A stretch of DNA of 47,270 nt from JACZWL01 sp046756445 (GTDB taxonomy: Bacteria > Pseudomonadota > Gammaproteobacteria > Steroidobacterales > Woeseiaceae): the NCBI GenBank assembly GCA_046756445.1, contig JBHHWI010000010.1:1-47270 (forward strand), given 5' to 3'. Positions within the stretch are counted from its first letter, which is position 1. Each line of letters begins with the position of its first letter. Below the pieces are notes generated by a model. The model was not told where the DNA came from, searched no databases, and saw nothing but the letters and a program-made list of their open reading frames with translations. A program made the translations under genes and the position numbers. Shown piece after piece: positions 25,962-34,002 of this stretch.

Positions 25962-27122
25962 TCACCCCCCGAGCGGCCGCAGTAACTCTCGGCTGATGAT
26001 GTGGCGCTGGATTTCGGACGTCCCTTCCCAGATTCGCTCCACCCTGGCGTCGCGCCAGAACCGCTCCAGCGGCAAATCGTTCATCAGTCCCATGCCGCCA
26101 TAGATCTGTATCGCCTCATCCGTTACCCGTGCGAGCATTTCCGTGGCGAACAGCTTGGCGCTGGCGATTTCGCGATTCGAGGGTAGATTTTGATCGACCC
26201 GCCAGGCCGCTGACAGCGTAAGCCAGTCGGCCGCGTCGATCTCCGTGATCATGTCCGCGAGTTTGAACGATACGCCCTGGAATTTTCCAATCTGTTGGCC
26301 GAATTGTCGTCTTTCGACGGTATGCGGAATCGCCAGATCCAGGGCTCTTCTTGCCCGCCCGACCGACATCGCCGCCACCGTCAGACGGGTTGCATAGAGC
26401 CAGGTGTTGGCAAGGGCAAAGCCTTTATGTAGTTCGCCCAGCAGCTGCGTCTTGGGCACGCGGCAATTGTCGAAACTCAATATGCAATTGTGGTAGCCGT
26501 GATGGGAAACGGACTGGTATCCCGCGCGTATCTCGAACCCGGGCGTGTCCCGGTCGACGATGAAGCAGGTGATCTTCTTCTTGGGGCCGCGCGGCGTCGC
26601 TTCCTCGCCCGTTGCAACGAACACGATGATGAAGTCAGCGATATCCGCGTGACTGATGAAATGCTTCGTGCCGTTGATAATCCAGTCATCACCGTCCGGC
26701 TTCGCTGCACACTTCATGCCACGCACGTCGGAGCCGGCATCCGGTTCCGACATCGCGAGGGCGTCGAATTTCTCACCGCTGATGGCGGGCAACAGGTAAC
26801 GCTCGCGCTGCTCGCCCTTGCAGGCCGCGAGGATGCCGGAGGGCCTGCCGAAATAGACGGTCAGCGCCATCGATCCACGACCCAGCTCTCTCTCGAGCAA
26901 CGTGAACTCCAGTTGGTTGAGCCCGCCGCCGCCGAACTCGGCCGGCATATTGGCCGCGAAGAATCCGAGCTCCCTGCATTTTTCGGCGATGTCCATGCCG
27001 AGGTCCCGAGGGACCACGCCGGTCCGCTCGATTTCGGCTTCGTACGGATAGATTTCGTTCTCGACAAAGCTTCTTACGGTGTCGACGATCAGTTGTTGTT
27101 CATCTGTGAGTCCGAAATGCAT
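25962..27122 (-). CDS. Acyl-CoA dehydrogenase, likely for gamma-butyrobetainyl-CoA
   Basis: A 386-residue flavoprotein with the standard acyl-CoA dehydrogenase fold: ALAMSEPDAGSDVRGM and WIINGTKHFISHA (flavin/substrate strands), RRQFGQQIGKFQGVSFKLADM, QIYGGMGLMNDLPLERFWRDAR and the C-terminal WEGTSEIQRHII, whose Glu is the usual catalytic base. Placed between the CaiD and carnitine dehydrogenase genes, it probably oxidises gamma-butyrobetainyl-CoA to crotonobetainyl-CoA, passing electrons to ETF; reduction in the CaiA sense is the alternative. ATG 27122 is chosen because GAGG lies about 8 bases upstream and because it follows the previous stop by 4 bases; the longer frame (to 27194) is a shadow. 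ETF genes are not in the window. Confidence 0.92.
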   Translation of the reverse strand: MHFGLTDEQQLIVDTVRSFVENEIYPYEAEIERTGVVPRDLGMDIAEKCRELGFFAANMPAEFGGGGLNQLEFTLLERELGRGSMALTVYFGRPSGILAACKGEQRERYLLPAISGEKFDALAMSEPDAGSDVRGMKCAAKPDGDDWIINGTKHFISHADIADFIIVFVATGEEATPRGPKKKITCFIVDRDTPGFEIRAGYQSVSHHGYHNCILSFDNCRVPKTQLLGELHKGFALANTWLYATRLTVAAMSVGRARRALDLAIPHTVERRQFGQQIGKFQGVSFKLADMITEIDAADWLTLSAAWRVDQNLPSNREIASAKLFATEMLARVTDEAIQIYGGMGLMNDLPLERFWRDARVERIWEGTSEIQRHIISRELLRPLGG

Positions 27123-27126
27123 GAGC

Positions 27127-28614
27127 TCATCCTCGTTTCCGTTGACCGACCTGCCTGCCTGCAGCTTCCGGACGTGGCATGTTTTCGTGGGCATTGGCCA
27201 GTTCTTCTATTGCAGCCACCATCTCGGGGCTGGCATCGCTGGCGCGACCGGATTTGCGTGCCACATGCAGATACATTGCTTCCATGGTCGACAGGACCCG
27301 ATCGTCTTCGGCTGCGCGCAGGTAATAGAAAACATGCATTCTTTTTGCGTCGGCCATCAAAACTTGCGCCGTACTGTATATTGGCTGGTTCACGCCCACC
27401 TCGTCGATATACATGGCGTGAGTTTCGATCGTGTACCAGGCGCCGGTATTTGCGACGTAATCTGCATCCATACCGATCATCAACAGCAACTTGTCGCAGG
27501 AATCACTGAATACCTGCACGTAACGAAACTCGGTCATGTGTCCGTTGTAATCGATCCAGGCCGGCAACACGGTAAGGTCGAGTATACGCAGGGGTGCTCC
27601 CGCCTCCACGGCCGGATCATCAGTCCTCTCCGTACGCAGATCCTGGTCGTGTTCGTTCAGCACCGCACCCGCACCCCAGTCACGCTCTTTCAGTGCCCTG
27701 AGCATGCCGACCAGGTTCCTGTCGCGGATGCGTTCGAGTTCGCGTATCGAATAGTCTCCGGACTCGGCATCGGACTGCCCGGCAATCTTTTGCACGAGCT
27801 CGTCAGTCAGATCGGGCACGTCCGTCAATCTTGACCATGGCCAGGCGAGCGTCGGACCGAACTGACTGATGAAGTGTGCCATGCCGGCTTCGCCGCCCGC
27901 CAGTCGGTAAGTCTCGAAGAGACCCATTTGTGCCCACCGCAACCCGAAACCGAAACGAATCGCATCGTCGATTTCCCCGGTCGTGGCAACATCGTCATTG
28001 ACGAGCCAGAGCGCTTCTCGCCAGACGGACTCCAGCAACCGGTCGGCGATGTGGGCGTCGATCTCCTTGCGAACGACCAGGGGTTTCATCCCAATTGTCT
28101 TGAGAGTATCGCAAACGCGATCGATCAGGTCTTCGCGCACAGCCGGCCCTCCGACGACTTCGACAAGCGGCAGCAGATAGACCGGATTAAACGGATGCGC
28201 GACGATGATCTGGCCGGGCCTGACTGCATCTTTCTGGAGTTCACTCGGTTTGAATCCGGACGTCGACGAGGCAATGAATGCGGATTCGGGTGCTTCACTC
28301 TGAATTTCTGCCAGCACAGCGTGCTTTAGACTCAGGTCTTCCGGTACGCTTTCCTGAATCCAGTCAGCGCCAGTCACGGCATCGGCCAGCGTTGCCGCAA
28401 ACTCGAGTTTTCCCTCGGCCGGCATCGGATAGTCCGCAAGCGCCGGTGCCGAGGCACGCGCGTTGTGGAGCACCTCTTTCATGCGACGCGCCGCCTCGGG
28501 ATGTGGATCGAATACACTCACCTGCCAGCCATGCAGCAGGAATCGGGCAGCCCATCCACCGCCGATTACGCCGCCACCGACAATGGCGGCCCTTGCGCTC
28601 GATCGGTCCGTCAC
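27127..28614 (-). CDS. lcdH: Carnitine 3-dehydrogenase fused to betainyl-CoA thioesterase
   Basis: A 495-residue two-enzyme fusion. Residues 1-320 are a 3-hydroxyacyl-CoA dehydrogenase-like carnitine dehydrogenase, with AAIVGGGVIGGGWAARFL (NAD-binding), a conserved HPFNPVYLLPLVEVV (H140) and DRLLESVWREALWLV. Residues about 341-480 are a hot-dog thioesterase with the DYNGHM active-site motif (D355, N357, H359). L-carnitine is oxidised by the first part to 3-dehydrocarnitine; the second part hydrolyses betainyl-CoA made by the neighbouring BKACE enzyme, yielding glycine betaine. This same fusion has been reported in rhizobial carnitine catabolism, as I recall. Start ATG 28614 overlaps the BKACE stop by 4 bases. 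Confidence 0.94.
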   Translation of the reverse strand: MTDRSSARAAIVGGGVIGGGWAARFLLHGWQVSVFDPHPEAARRMKEVLHNARASAPALADYPMPAEGKLEFAATLADAVTGADWIQESVPEDLSLKHAVLAEIQSEAPESAFIASSTSGFKPSELQKDAVRPGQIIVAHPFNPVYLLPLVEVVGGPAVREDLIDRVCDTLKTIGMKPLVVRKEIDAHIADRLLESVWREALWLVNDDVATTGEIDDAIRFGFGLRWAQMGLFETYRLAGGEAGMAHFISQFGPTLAWPWSRLTDVPDLTDELVQKIAGQSDAESGDYSIRELERIRDRNLVGMLRALKERDWGAGAVLNEHDQDLRTERTDDPAVEAGAPLRILDLTVLPAWIDYNGHMTEFRYVQVFSDSCDKLLLMIGMDADYVANTGAWYTIETHAMYIDEVGVNQPIYSTAQVLMADAKRMHVFYYLRAAEDDRVLSTMEAMYLHVARKSGRASDASPEMVAAIEELANAHENMPRPEAAGRQVGQRKRG

Positions 28615-29522
28615 GGCGGCGGTCGTTTTTGAAGCTTCAGTTTTTCTCGAACCTCCGTCGGACCGATCACATTCGCGCCCATGTCGGTGACGATTCTGAC
28701 CGCCCTTTCCACGAGCTGCGCGTTGGTGGCCAGCACACCTTTATCCAGAAAGATGTTGTCCTCGAGGCCGACCCGGACGTTGCCACCCGCCAGGATTGCA
28801 GCGCCGACGTAGGGCATTTCGTTTCTGCCCAGCGAAAATGCGGAGAATGTCCAGTCGGGCGGCAGATTATTGACCATGGACATCAGCGTGTTCAGATCGT
28901 CGGGCGCTCCCCAGGGAATACCCATGCAGAGCTGCACGAGCACCGGCGGCTTGATGACGCCCTCGTCCACCAGCTGCTGCGCAAACCAGAGATGACCCGT
29001 CTCAAACGCTTCTATCTCTGCCCGGACGCCGAGATCGGTGATGATCTGGCCCATCGCTCGGATCATCCCGGGTGTATTCATCATCACGTAATCGGCTTCC
29101 GCGAAATTCATCGTGCCGCAGTCGAGTGTGCAGATCTCGGGTAAACATTTGACGACATGTTCCATTCGCTCTGTCGCACCCGCCATGTCGGTTCCGGACT
29201 CGCTGAGCGGCAACGGCGCTTCGGGTGACCCCACCACGAGGTCCCCGCCCATCCCGGCCGTGAGGTTTATCACGACGTCTGTCTCCGAATCCCGGATCCG
29301 CTCCGTTACCTCGCGGTAATACGCCACCTTCCTCGAAGGCGCGCCGGTTTCGGGATCCCGGACATGACAATGGACGATGGCGGCACCGGCCTTCGCCGCC
29401 TCGATCGCGCTCTCGGCAATCTGCTTCGGACTACGCGGTACGTGTGGCGACCGGTCCTGAGTGCCGCCCGAGCCGGTGACCGGGCAGGTTATGAAGACCT
29501 CTCTGTTCATTCGTAAAGGCAT
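28611..29522 (-). CDS. BKACE family, 3-dehydrocarnitine cleavage enzyme
   Basis: A 303-residue TIM-barrel enzyme of the beta-keto acid cleavage family (DUF849). The zinc-binding pair is H51 and H53 in IVHCHVRDPETG; other landmarks are SESGTDMAG, CTLDCGTMNF, EAFETGHLWFAQQL and CMGIPWGAPDD. In carnitine catabolism this family converts 3-dehydrocarnitine plus acetyl-CoA into betainyl-CoA plus acetoacetate. The fusion partner gene next to it makes the substrate and consumes the product, which strongly supports that role. ATG 29522 has GGAGGT 6 bases upstream, much better than the longer frame to 29819, which lies within the upstream gene's other frame. Confidence 0.93.
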   Translation of the reverse strand: MPLRMNREVFITCPVTGSGGTQDRSPHVPRSPKQIAESAIEAAKAGAAIVHCHVRDPETGAPSRKVAYYREVTERIRDSETDVVINLTAGMGGDLVVGSPEAPLPLSESGTDMAGATERMEHVVKCLPEICTLDCGTMNFAEADYVMMNTPGMIRAMGQIITDLGVRAEIEAFETGHLWFAQQLVDEGVIKPPVLVQLCMGIPWGAPDDLNTLMSMVNNLPPDWTFSAFSLGRNEMPYVGAAILAGGNVRVGLEDNIFLDKGVLATNAQLVERAVRIVTDMGANVIGPTEVREKLKLQKRPPP

Positions 29523-29536
29523 TACCCTACCTCCGC

Positions 29537-30397
29537 TCAGTCCAGCAGTTCGTCTGCCCTGACCCGTTCCCGGCGCTCTCCGTCGTGTAGGTCCGTAACC
29601 TTGCCATAAAGGTCTTTTACCCTGACTCTGTTGCCAACCATTCCCGGTTTCTCGGCGAACGACATGATCAACAACAACCGGTCGCGGTTGCCCGTATTCG
29701 CCGTCACGCGATGCAGGGAAAAGCGCCCGAGAAACAACTGCAGGTCTCCGGCATTCAGGGTGAGGCGCCTGACACGGCTCCGATCGCCGTCGAGGACTTT
29801 CTTGACATCGATACAACACTCGTCATCCGGATTGCGCAGGTTCGGTACATATTCGAAATGTCCGCCGGACTCCGCGCCCTGAAGCAGCATCGTGATCGTG
29901 AATTCGTTGGTGTCGAAGTGCCAGTTGAACTGCTCTCCCGGCCGCATGACATTGACGATCATGTTGGACACGGGATCTTCGTAGATAAATAATTCGTCTT
30001 TATTCAGACAATCCGCCAAAAAATCCTGCAACGGCCGCCAGTAGTAGAAGCGACGTGACACCGTGTCCTCGGTGTAGTTGTCTGCCGGGATGAAGCCATT
30101 GGTGCGTTCCAGGAATACGTTTTGCGGATGATCACCGGGGCGATCCGGGTTGCCGTCGCCGAGATACACGTTACAGGCTTTTTTCGCCGAGTAGTAGGCG
30201 TTGACTTTACGCGCATGCGCCTCGGCGCGCAGTGCCGAAAGCCCTTTCTCGCCGAAAAAATTCTGGACGACTGCGCATCCGTCTTCCGCGAGCGACGCAC
30301 GAACCGCTTCGACTGCCGACGCCCGCTTCGGATTGTCTGGCTCATCAATCGGATAGACTCGCCGGTTGATCAGCTCGTTGCAGTCGAGTTGTTTCAT
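29537..30397 (-). CDS. HalD/BesD-like Fe(II)/2-oxoglutarate oxygenase
   Basis: A 286-residue protein whose C-terminal half fits a cupin-fold Fe/2OG oxygenase. The metal triad is H160-F-D162 (FNWHFDTNEF) and H229 (GRFSLHRVT), with Arg238 or Arg240 (GNRDRLL) as a candidate for binding 2-oxoglutarate. The surrounding sequence (TMLLQGAESGGHFEYVPNLR) resembles proteins named after the halogenases HalD and BesD, but those have Gly in place of the Asp, so this member should hydroxylate or oxidise rather than chlorinate. It is the first gene of the carnitine operon, so gamma-butyrobetaine, trimethyllysine or a related compound are candidate substrates. ATG 30397 is preferred because it leaves room for a divergent promoter; GTG 30487 is an alternative. 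The ribosome-binding site is weak. Confidence 0.78.
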   Translation of the reverse strand: MKQLDCNELINRRVYPIDEPDNPKRASAVEAVRASLAEDGCAVVQNFFGEKGLSALRAEAHARKVNAYYSAKKACNVYLGDGNPDRPGDHPQNVFLERTNGFIPADNYTEDTVSRRFYYWRPLQDFLADCLNKDELFIYEDPVSNMIVNVMRPGEQFNWHFDTNEFTITMLLQGAESGGHFEYVPNLRNPDDECCIDVKKVLDGDRSRVRRLTLNAGDLQLFLGRFSLHRVTANTGNRDRLLLIMSFAEKPGMVGNRVRVKDLYGKVTDLHDGERRERVRADELLD

Positions 30398-30457
30398 CTG
30401 GAGATGTCCGCAGCCGGAAAATAGCCCAGATGCTTGTGCTCGGGCAAGCTGTTCCCG

Positions 30458-30472
30458 CAGGATGTCATCCTG
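30458..30472. promoter_or_regulatory. Perfect palindrome in divergent promoter region
   Basis: CAGGATG and CATCCTG form a perfect 15-base inverted repeat around a single central T. It lies between the two divergent genes starting at 30397 (minus) and 30499 (plus), 26 bases before the latter start. Symmetry and position suit a dimeric repressor or activator site controlling both directions. The match to any known operator is not established. If the oxygenase really starts at GTG 30487, the palindrome would fall inside its coding sequence. Confidence 0.45.
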
Positions 30473-30498
30473 GTTATCCGAAAGCACGAGCAGGCGCG

Positions 30499-31467
30499 AT
30501 GAAGAGAATCGGATTGATTGGACTCGGCAACGTCGGCAGCAAGTTGGCCGGCAGCATCCTTCGCAACGGATTCGATCTCACCGTTCGCGATCTCGACAGG
30601 AATGCATCAAGGGATTTGCTCAATGAGGGTGCACACTGGGCCGATTCTCCGAGCGAAATGGCGGCATCGGCGGACATCACTATTACCTGCCTGCCGAGTC
30701 CGGCCGTTTGTGCAATGGTGATGGAGTCGGAAGACGGTGTCATTGCCGGCCTCGGTCCGGGCAAGATCTGGGCGGAGATGAGCACGACGGATACGGCCGA
30801 GGTGCGGCGTCTCGGGGCACTGGTCGAAGCACGCGGCGCTAAAGCCGTCGATTGCCCGGTATCCGGCGGATGTCACCGCGCGGCCACCGGCAACATTGCG
30901 ATTCTGGCCGGCTGTGAGCGGGATGTGTTCGAGGCGATGCTGCCGCTTTTGAAGGCGATGGGGCGGCGGATCCTGCACACCGGTAGACTCGGCACTGCCT
31001 CTACGCTCAAGGTCATGACGAATTATCTGGCAACCGCGAACCTGGTGACCCTGTGCGAAGCACTCGTCACTGCAAAGAAAGCCGGGCTCGACCTGACTAC
31101 AACCTACGAAGCGATACGAATCTCGTCCGGCAATTCCTTCGTCCATGAAACCGAGAGCCAGGTCATATTGAACGGCAGTCGAGACATAAACTTCACGATG
31201 GACCTTGTCCTGAAAGACATCAGTCTCTTTCAGGCAATCGCCGACCGTGCCGGTGTCACGCTCGAGATATCGCCGAAACTCATCGAGATATTCGAAGACG
31301 GCATCGAGCGATACGGCGCGCGGGAATGGTCACCGAATATCATTCGAAGGCTCGAAGAGGCCAATGATGTCGAAGTGCTGGCGCCCGGATTTCCCGCCGA
31401 GATGCTCGACGACGAGCCCGAGGAACCCGGATATGAAGTTCGACCAACGGGGCGTTGTCAGGCATGA
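30499..31467 (+). CDS. NAD(P)-dependent beta-hydroxyacid dehydrogenase (HIBADH family)
   Basis: A 322-residue 3-hydroxyisobutyrate dehydrogenase-type enzyme. The N-terminal Rossmann motif is GLIGLGNVGSKLAGSIL, the substrate-binding loop is DCPVSGGCHRAATGNIAILAG (residues about 117-137), and the catalytic lysine is probably that in TLKVMTNYL, followed by the helical dimer domain. RDLDRN after the second strand gives no clear choice between NAD and NADP. The last 25 residues are acidic and variable. ATG 30499 is preferred over an upstream TTG-type extension because the Rossmann fold begins there. The substrate is not known. It is transcribed divergently from the carnitine operon and followed by two DMGDH-like genes, so a 3-hydroxy acid from quaternary amine breakdown is plausible. 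Confidence 0.88.
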   Translation: MKRIGLIGLGNVGSKLAGSILRNGFDLTVRDLDRNASRDLLNEGAHWADSPSEMAASADITITCLPSPAVCAMVMESEDGVIAGLGPGKIWAEMSTTDTAEVRRLGALVEARGAKAVDCPVSGGCHRAATGNIAILAGCERDVFEAMLPLLKAMGRRILHTGRLGTASTLKVMTNYLATANLVTLCEALVTAKKAGLDLTTTYEAIRISSGNSFVHETESQVILNGSRDINFTMDLVLKDISLFQAIADRAGVTLEISPKLIEIFEDGIERYGAREWSPNIIRRLEEANDVEVLAPGFPAEMLDDEPEEPGYEVRPTGRCQA

Positions 31468-31534
31468 AGATGTCGCAACGGGAATACCATATGCGGTTCA
31501 ACACACTGTTGCTGCTCAGAAATTTTTGTGACCA

Positions 31535-33997
31535 TTGCCGCCCACTCCCGTCACCCTGAAAACGGAGGCCGCTATCAGCTCTCACGCTCGCATTGTCATC
31601 GTCGGTGGTGGAATCATGGGTGCCGGTCTGCTCTACCATCTCGCCGAGGAAGGCTGCGCCGACATCCTTTTGATAGAGAAAGGCGAGTTGACATCGGGAT
31701 CGACCTGGCACGCAGCCGGACAGTGCCCCAGCTTCGTCGGCAACTACAACCTTGCGAAGATCCACGCCTACGGCAACAGCTTGTACCCGCGACTCGAAGA
31801 GTTAACGGGACAATACGTCAGCTGGCACGCATCGGGCAGCGTTCGTTTGGCGCTGACCGAGGCGGATATCGACTGGTTCAAATACGTGCAGGGCATGGCC
31901 AGGAACATCGGTTTCCACCTGGAGATCATCGGCGTCGACGAAATAAAGAAACTCAATCCGTTCTTGGACACAAGCGGCGTTCTTGCAGGCGTCTGGACGA
32001 ACGACGACGGCCACGCCGATCCCGCCGGGCTGTGCAACGCGATGGCGCGCGGCGCCCTGAACATGGGCGCCAAAATCGAAAAGCACAACCGTGTGATCGA
32101 TATCAATCTTTTGCCGTCGGGCGAATGGGAAGTCGTCACGGAAAAGGGCAACGTCATCGCCGAGATCGTCGTCAACGCGGCCGGTTGCTTTGCTCGGCAG
32201 GTTTCGAAGTGGGTCGGATCGGATCTGCCGATCTCTAATATGCAGCACCACTACCTCGTGACCGGCCCGGTTCAGGAGTTCGTCGATCGTGAGGAAGAGA
32301 TCCCGGTCATGCGCGACCTCTATGCGTCCGCCTACCTTCGCCAGGAGCAGAAGTCGGGACTGATCGGCATCTATGAACAGGAGAATCAGGCGGAGGCCTG
32401 GAGCCCGAAAGGCTATCCGGGCTGGGAGTCGGACAGCGAGTTATTCCCGGAAGACCTCGAACGCCTGATGCCGTGGCTGGGACGGGCGATGGAACGCATG
32501 CCGATTTTCGAGGGCGCGGGGATCAAGCGGGTCGTCAACGGCGCCATTTCGCACTGCGCCGACGGCAACCCGCTACTCGGCCCGGCGGCGGGCCTGAGGA
32601 ACTTCTGGCTCTGCTGCGGCTCGTCATTCGGCATTGCCCAGGGTGCCGGCTGCGGCAAGTACCTGGCCCAGTGGATACTTTACGGGGATGCCGAGATCAA
32701 TATGACGGGCTTCGATCCGCGCCGTTTTGGGGCCTTCGCCAACGATGACTACATGCATGACAAGGGTTTCCAGGACTACGGCAGAACCTACTTCACACCG
32801 CTCCCGGGTGAGGAGCTGCCGGCCGGGAGGGCCAGCCGGGTAAGCCCGCTGTACGAGAAACTGACGGCGCAGGGTTGCGTCTATACTGAAACGTTTGGCT
32901 GGGAACGCCCCAAGTGGTTTTCACCGGATGGCCGCGAGGAAGACTACAGTTTCCGCCGCAACAACGTCTTCGAGGTCGTGCGCGACGAATGTCTTGCCGT
33001 GCGCGAGCGTGTCGGCGTGCTGGACCTGACCGGCTTTGCCAAATACGACGTGACAGGTCCCGACGCCCGTCAATTTCTGGACCGGATATGCGCGAACAGA
33101 ATGGCGACGAAGGTGGGCGGCATCGTGCTTGCGCATATCCTTTCTGACGACGGACGAATCAGGGGCGAGATAACGGTCACGCGGCTCGCGGCCGACAGCT
33201 ACTACGTGCTGTCGGCCGCGGGCGCCGAACTCCGCGACCTGGATCACCTCATGCAGGGCCGGCTGGCCGGTGAGAATGTCTCCGTTGAAAACCTTACCGA
33301 TGATCGTGGCGTGCTCGTCGTCGCCGGTCCCAAGTCACGGCATCTACTCGCCATACTTACGGATGCGCCACTCGGCAACGACTCTTTCCGCTGGCTTACC
33401 GGCCGGGAGATTACGGTCGCAGGAATTCCGCTGCGCGCCCTGCGCGTGAACTACGTCGGCGAGCTCGGCTGGGAACTGCATCCGGCCATCGACGACATGG
33501 AGCCACTGTACGACGCCGTTTGGGAAGCCGGACAGGAATTTGAAATCGCCAATTTCGGTCTCTATGCGGTCAACAGCCTCCGGCTGGAGAAAGCGTATCG
33601 GGGCTGGGGCGCGGAGTTGACCAATGAAGTCACGATGATCGACGCCGACATGGAGCGCTTCATAAAATTCGACAAGGAAGAGTTCGTCGGGCGTGAGGCG
33701 ACGCTGAAACAGCGCGAGGACGACCGGGCGATGCAATTGATCTACCTGCAGATCGATGCTTCGGACGCCGATGTCCTCGGCGGCGAGCCGATCTTCGCAG
33801 GCGACCACTGCACGGGCATCACGACCTCCGGCGGCTATGGGCACTTCGTCAAGAAGAGTCTCGGTTTCGGCTATGTCGAACCGCGCCATGCGGTCCCGGG
33901 CACCAAGTTGCAGATCACCATCCTCGGCGAGTGCCGAAGCGCCACCGTCATTCGCGATCCGGTGCACGATCCGGCCAATGAACGCCTGAGGGCGTGA
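31535..33997 (+). CDS. Dimethylglycine/sarcosine dehydrogenase-family flavoprotein, copy 2
   Basis: An enzyme of about 807-820 residues with the DMGDH layout: a FAD-binding DAO domain (IVIVGGGIMGAGLLYHLA), the covalent-FAD histidine motif SGSTWHAAGQ, a middle linker and a C-terminal GcvT folate domain (FLDRICANRMATKVGG, NYVGELGWELHP, RLEKAYRGWGAEL). The start is unusual. No ATG or GTG precedes the FAD motif in frame, and an in-frame stop at 31529 limits extension. TTG 31535 has no ribosome-binding site, whereas ATC 31574 has GGAGG 5 bases upstream and aligns exactly with the Met of copy 1. The first residues would then be (M)SSHARIVIVGGG. Copy 3 follows immediately, so the pair may act in sequence or as isozymes. 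The substrate is not known. Confidence 0.88.
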   Translation: MPPTPVTLKTEAAISSHARIVIVGGGIMGAGLLYHLAEEGCADILLIEKGELTSGSTWHAAGQCPSFVGNYNLAKIHAYGNSLYPRLEELTGQYVSWHASGSVRLALTEADIDWFKYVQGMARNIGFHLEIIGVDEIKKLNPFLDTSGVLAGVWTNDDGHADPAGLCNAMARGALNMGAKIEKHNRVIDINLLPSGEWEVVTEKGNVIAEIVVNAAGCFARQVSKWVGSDLPISNMQHHYLVTGPVQEFVDREEEIPVMRDLYASAYLRQEQKSGLIGIYEQENQAEAWSPKGYPGWESDSELFPEDLERLMPWLGRAMERMPIFEGAGIKRVVNGAISHCADGNPLLGPAAGLRNFWLCCGSSFGIAQGAGCGKYLAQWILYGDAEINMTGFDPRRFGAFANDDYMHDKGFQDYGRTYFTPLPGEELPAGRASRVSPLYEKLTAQGCVYTETFGWERPKWFSPDGREEDYSFRRNNVFEVVRDECLAVRERVGVLDLTGFAKYDVTGPDARQFLDRICANRMATKVGGIVLAHILSDDGRIRGEITVTRLAADSYYVLSAAGAELRDLDHLMQGRLAGENVSVENLTDDRGVLVVAGPKSRHLLAILTDAPLGNDSFRWLTGREITVAGIPLRALRVNYVGELGWELHPAIDDMEPLYDAVWEAGQEFEIANFGLYAVNSLRLEKAYRGWGAELTNEVTMIDADMERFIKFDKEEFVGREATLKQREDDRAMQLIYLQIDASDADVLGGEPIFAGDHCTGITTSGGYGHFVKKSLGFGYVEPRHAVPGTKLQITILGECRSATVIRDPVHDPANERLRA
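31564..31568 (+). promoter_or_regulatory. Shine-Dalgarno GGAGG ahead of a possible ATC start
   Basis: GGAGG is followed by five bases (CCGCT) and then ATC at 31574, in frame with the DMGDH-like gene. It would be an ideal ribosome-binding site if ATC, a very rare start codon, is used; otherwise it is a chance motif inside the coding sequence started at TTG 31535. Confidence 0.4.
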
Positions 33998-34002
33998 GCC
34001 AA

